The notes under the pieces were generated by a model. That model was not told the origin of the DNA, did no database searches, and was given only the letters and a program-made list of their open reading frames with translations. A program made the position numbers and the translations under genes. From assembly GCA_028287665.1 (NCBI GenBank), contig JAQBPF010000118.1, forward strand, positions 1 through 8,113: a stretch of 8,113 bases of DNA, read 5' to 3'. Position 1 is the stretch's first letter. Each line of letters opens with the position of its first letter. The stretch comes from Deinococcus sp. GTDB taxonomy: Bacteria > Deinococcota > Deinococci > Deinococcales > Deinococcaceae. This document shows positions 6,603-8,113 of this stretch, piece after piece.

Positions 6603-6608
6603 AGCGTA
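6603..6608 (-). promoter_or_regulatory. Candidate -10 box for a leaderless DUF3006-hydrolase transcript
   Basis: Read leftwards, TACGCT (TANNNT) is followed by exactly 6 nt and then GTG at 6596-6594. Transcription from such a box would begin at or next to the start codon. No good -35 hexamer is seen at normal spacing. The geometry mirrors that of the divergent gene at 6719. Confidence 0.45.
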
Positions 6609-6614
6609 CCGCGT

Positions 6615-6640
6615 GGAGCAACGGTTAAGGCCGTTGTGCC
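6615..6640. promoter_or_regulatory. 26-bp imperfect palindrome in the divergent control region, candidate operator
   Basis: CAACGG (6619-6624) and CCGTTG (6631-6636) are perfect inverted repeats around TTAAGG. Outside them, after two mismatched positions, GG (6615-6616) matches CC (6639-6640). It covers the place where the -35 region of the leftward promoter should lie, so a bound protein could block or assist polymerase. No regulator for it is visible in the window. Confidence 0.35.
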
Positions 6641-6702
6641 CCCTATTGGCCCCCTCCGGCCCCCAACTGCGCCACTCGGCGTATGCGCCTGCCCCCGCCC
6701 CC
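6639..6702. repeat. Five C5 runs (G-runs on the - strand) between the divergent genes
   Basis: CCCCC occurs at 6639-6643, 6650-6654, 6660-6664, 6692-6696 and 6698-6702, each preceded by G. The first three are separated by 5-6 nt, the last two by a single G. On the - strand these are G5 runs, which could take part in a G-quadruplex, though the four-run requirement is met only with a 27-nt loop or by using shorter G pairs. Confidence 0.4.
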
Positions 6703-6706
6703 GCCC

Positions 6707-6712
6707 TACCCT
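6707..6712 (+). promoter_or_regulatory. Candidate -10 box for a leaderless ABC half-transporter transcript
   Basis: TACCCT (TANNNT) is followed by GTCAGC and then ATG at 6719, a 6-nt spacing. No Shine-Dalgarno precedes that ATG, which supports a leaderless start. The expected -35 position holds no clear TTGACA-like hexamer. Confidence 0.45.
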
Positions 6713-6718
6713 GTCAGC

Positions 6719-8113
6719 ATGACCGCCGCGCCTTCTTCCATCACCTCTTCTGCCTCTCCACCGCCCAGATCGGGGGCGCTGGCCGTCCTGCGAATTTATC
6801 TGGGGCCGCTGTGGTGGCGCGTGTTGTTGCTGGCCGTGCTGCTGTTCACGGCCACTGGCCTGAACCTGATCTTGCCGCAACTCCTCCGCCAATTCGTAGA
6901 CGGAGCCAAGCTGGGCGCGGCGGCTCCGGTGGCGCAGTTGGCGTGGCTGGCAGGCGTGTATATCGGCGTGGCGGTGGGCGTGCAACTGCTGACGGCCAGC
7001 GCGACCTATGTGGGCGCTCGCGTGGGCTGGCGGGCCACCAACCGCCTGCGGGCCGACCTGATGGCGCACATGCTCTCGCCGGACATGCACGAACACAAGG
7101 AACGCACCCCCGGCGAGATGATCGAGCGCATCGACGGCGACGTGACCGCGCTTAGCAACTTTTTCTCGCAGTTTGCCGTGCGCGTATTCGGGGCCGCGCT
7201 GCTTCTCATCGGCGCGATCTTCATGTTTTACCGCGAGAACGTGTGGATCGGGCTGGGCATCACCGCCTTTGTCGTCATTACGCTGGTCGCCATGAACCGG
7301 GTCCGCAAGGCGGGCGTAGAACCGACCCGGCTGGAGCGCGAAAGCAGCGCCAAGCTGTTCGGTTTCATCGAGGAGCGGCTGGCCGGACTGGACGACGTGC
7401 GCTCGCTGGGTGCGGGCCAGCATCACCTGAACAGATATCTGAAGGTGCAGCGCGAATACTTTGGCCGCAGCACCCTGTCCTGGCGGCGGCGCAGCGTGGT
7501 GTGGCAACTCAGCATGGCGCTGTTTGCCGCCGGATACGTGGCAATTCTGGTATCGGCAGTGGGGCTGTACTCGGCGGGCGCAATTTCGCTGGGCACGGCC
7601 TTTTTGCTGTACCAGTACATGAACATGATCGAGGAACCCATAGACCAGCTGACGCAGCAGCTTCAGGATTTGCAGAAGGCGGGGGCCAGTCTGTTCCGGG
7701 TGGGCGAACTCCTGGCCCTGCGCTCCAGCCTGCCCGAAGGCGTGCGCGAGCTTCCGGCGGGAGCGTTGCCGCTGGCCTTCCAGAACGTGGATTTCAGCTA
7801 CGATCCCACCGACGCGACGGTGCGCGGCGTCCTGCACGGCGTTTCCTTCACCCTGCCCGCCGGACAGACCCTCGGCCTTCTGGGGCGCACGGGCAGCGGC
7901 AAAACCACCCTCACGCGGTTGGTGTCGCGCCTGTACGATCCCACCAGTGGCAGTGTGCAGTTGGGCGGCCTCGATACCCGCGCCCTCAAGCTCAGCAGCC
8001 TGCGTTCCCGTGTGGCTGTGGTGACCCAGGACGTGCAACTGTTTCAGGCCAGCGTGCGCGACAATCTCACCTTTTTTGACGACACGCTGCCCGACGAGCG
8101 CGTGGAAGCTGCC
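6719..8113 (+). CDS. ABC half-transporter, type I exporter fold (membrane domain plus ATP-binding domain), 3' end outside window
   Basis: Open from ATG 6719 to the right edge: 465 codons of a protein usually 570-620 long. After a Ser/Pro-rich cytoplasmic start (1-18), six membrane helices can be placed at about 33-53, 70-92, 155-171, 175-193, 262-283 and 285-310. An ERTPGEMIERIDGDV loop lies between helices 2 and 3 and a long ERLAGLDDVRSLGAG loop after helix 4. The ATP-binding domain starts near 354, with A-loop tyrosine Y361, Walker A GRTGSGKT (389-396) and Q-loop Q437 in VVTQDVQLF. The signature motif, Walker B and H-loop lie beyond the edge, so activity cannot be fully judged. Such half-transporters dimerise and export lipids, peptides or drugs; the substrate is not readable here. 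Start: no Shine-Dalgarno, but a TACCCT box 6 nt upstream suggests a leaderless message. A partner half-transporter gene may follow. Confidence 0.92.
   Translation, partial: MTAAPSSITSSASPPPRSGALAVLRIYLGPLWWRVLLLAVLLFTATGLNLILPQLLRQFVDGAKLGAAAPVAQLAWLAGVYIGVAVGVQLLTASATYVGARVGWRATNRLRADLMAHMLSPDMHEHKERTPGEMIERIDGDVTALSNFFSQFAVRVFGAALLLIGAIFMFYRENVWIGLGITAFVVITLVAMNRVRKAGVEPTRLERESSAKLFGFIEERLAGLDDVRSLGAGQHHLNRYLKVQREYFGRSTLSWRRRSVVWQLSMALFAAGYVAILVSAVGLYSAGAISLGTAFLLYQYMNMIEEPIDQLTQQLQDLQKAGASLFRVGELLALRSSLPEGVRELPAGALPLAFQNVDFSYDPTDATVRGVLHGVSFTLPAGQTLGLLGRTGSGKTTLTRLVSRLYDPTSGSVQLGGLDTRALKLSSLRSRVAVVTQDVQLFQASVRDNLTFFDDTLPDERVEAA

Noticed and set aside
6599..8038. A 479-codon open frame on the - strand, and + strand frames 6229-7155 and 7243-8079
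   Set aside because: All overlap the ABC half-transporter gene or the DUF3006 gene in other frames. Only the frame starting at 6719 gives membrane helices, Walker A and a Q-loop.

Overview
The window looks like chromosomal DNA of a GC-rich bacterium, most likely Deinococcus or a close relative. Three things point that way. Third codon positions are strongly GC-biased. Two divergent genes each have a TANNNT box exactly 6 nt before the start codon, the leaderless arrangement common in Deinococcus. The sugar-binding protein has a plain Sec signal peptide without a lipobox, which suits a cell with a periplasm-like space. The genus is an inference from these traits, not from a database match.

Left part (1-5029, + strand): a carbohydrate uptake and utilisation locus. 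It begins with the C-terminal part of a LacI-type repressor. Next come a periplasmic sugar-binding protein, a membrane permease and a single-domain ATPase that together resemble the FrcB/FrcC/FrcA fructose-type (CUT2) importer, and then an FGGY kinase of the xylulokinase type (xylB). The importer should bring a monosaccharide or polyol into the cell and the kinase should phosphorylate a ketopentose for the pentose phosphate pathway. The repressor presumably senses the sugar. The repressor and binding-protein genes are 38 bp apart and the permease and ATPase genes 3 bp apart. The two longer gaps (145 bp before the permease, 128 bp before xylB) each hold a stem-loop that could grade expression along the operon.

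Middle part (5030-6596, - strand): a convergent 149-bp gap, then a two-gene unit read leftwards. A DUF3006-type small protein is coupled by an ATGA overlap to a ComEC/Rec2-like metallo-beta-lactamase-fold hydrolase. The hydrolase has an unusual Lys/Arg-rich 58-residue N-terminal tail followed by a lipobox.

Right part (6597-8113): a 122-bp divergent control region with back-to-back leaderless promoter boxes, a 26-bp imperfect palindrome and five C5 runs. It is followed by the first 465 codons of an ABC half-transporter (type I exporter fold) that runs off the right edge.

No RNA genes, insertion sequences, CRISPR arrays or obvious horizontally acquired segments were seen. The most noteworthy items are the tailed lipoprotein hydrolase/DUF3006 pair, the compact divergent control region, and the unresolved substrate of the fructose-type importer paired with a xylulose-type kinase.
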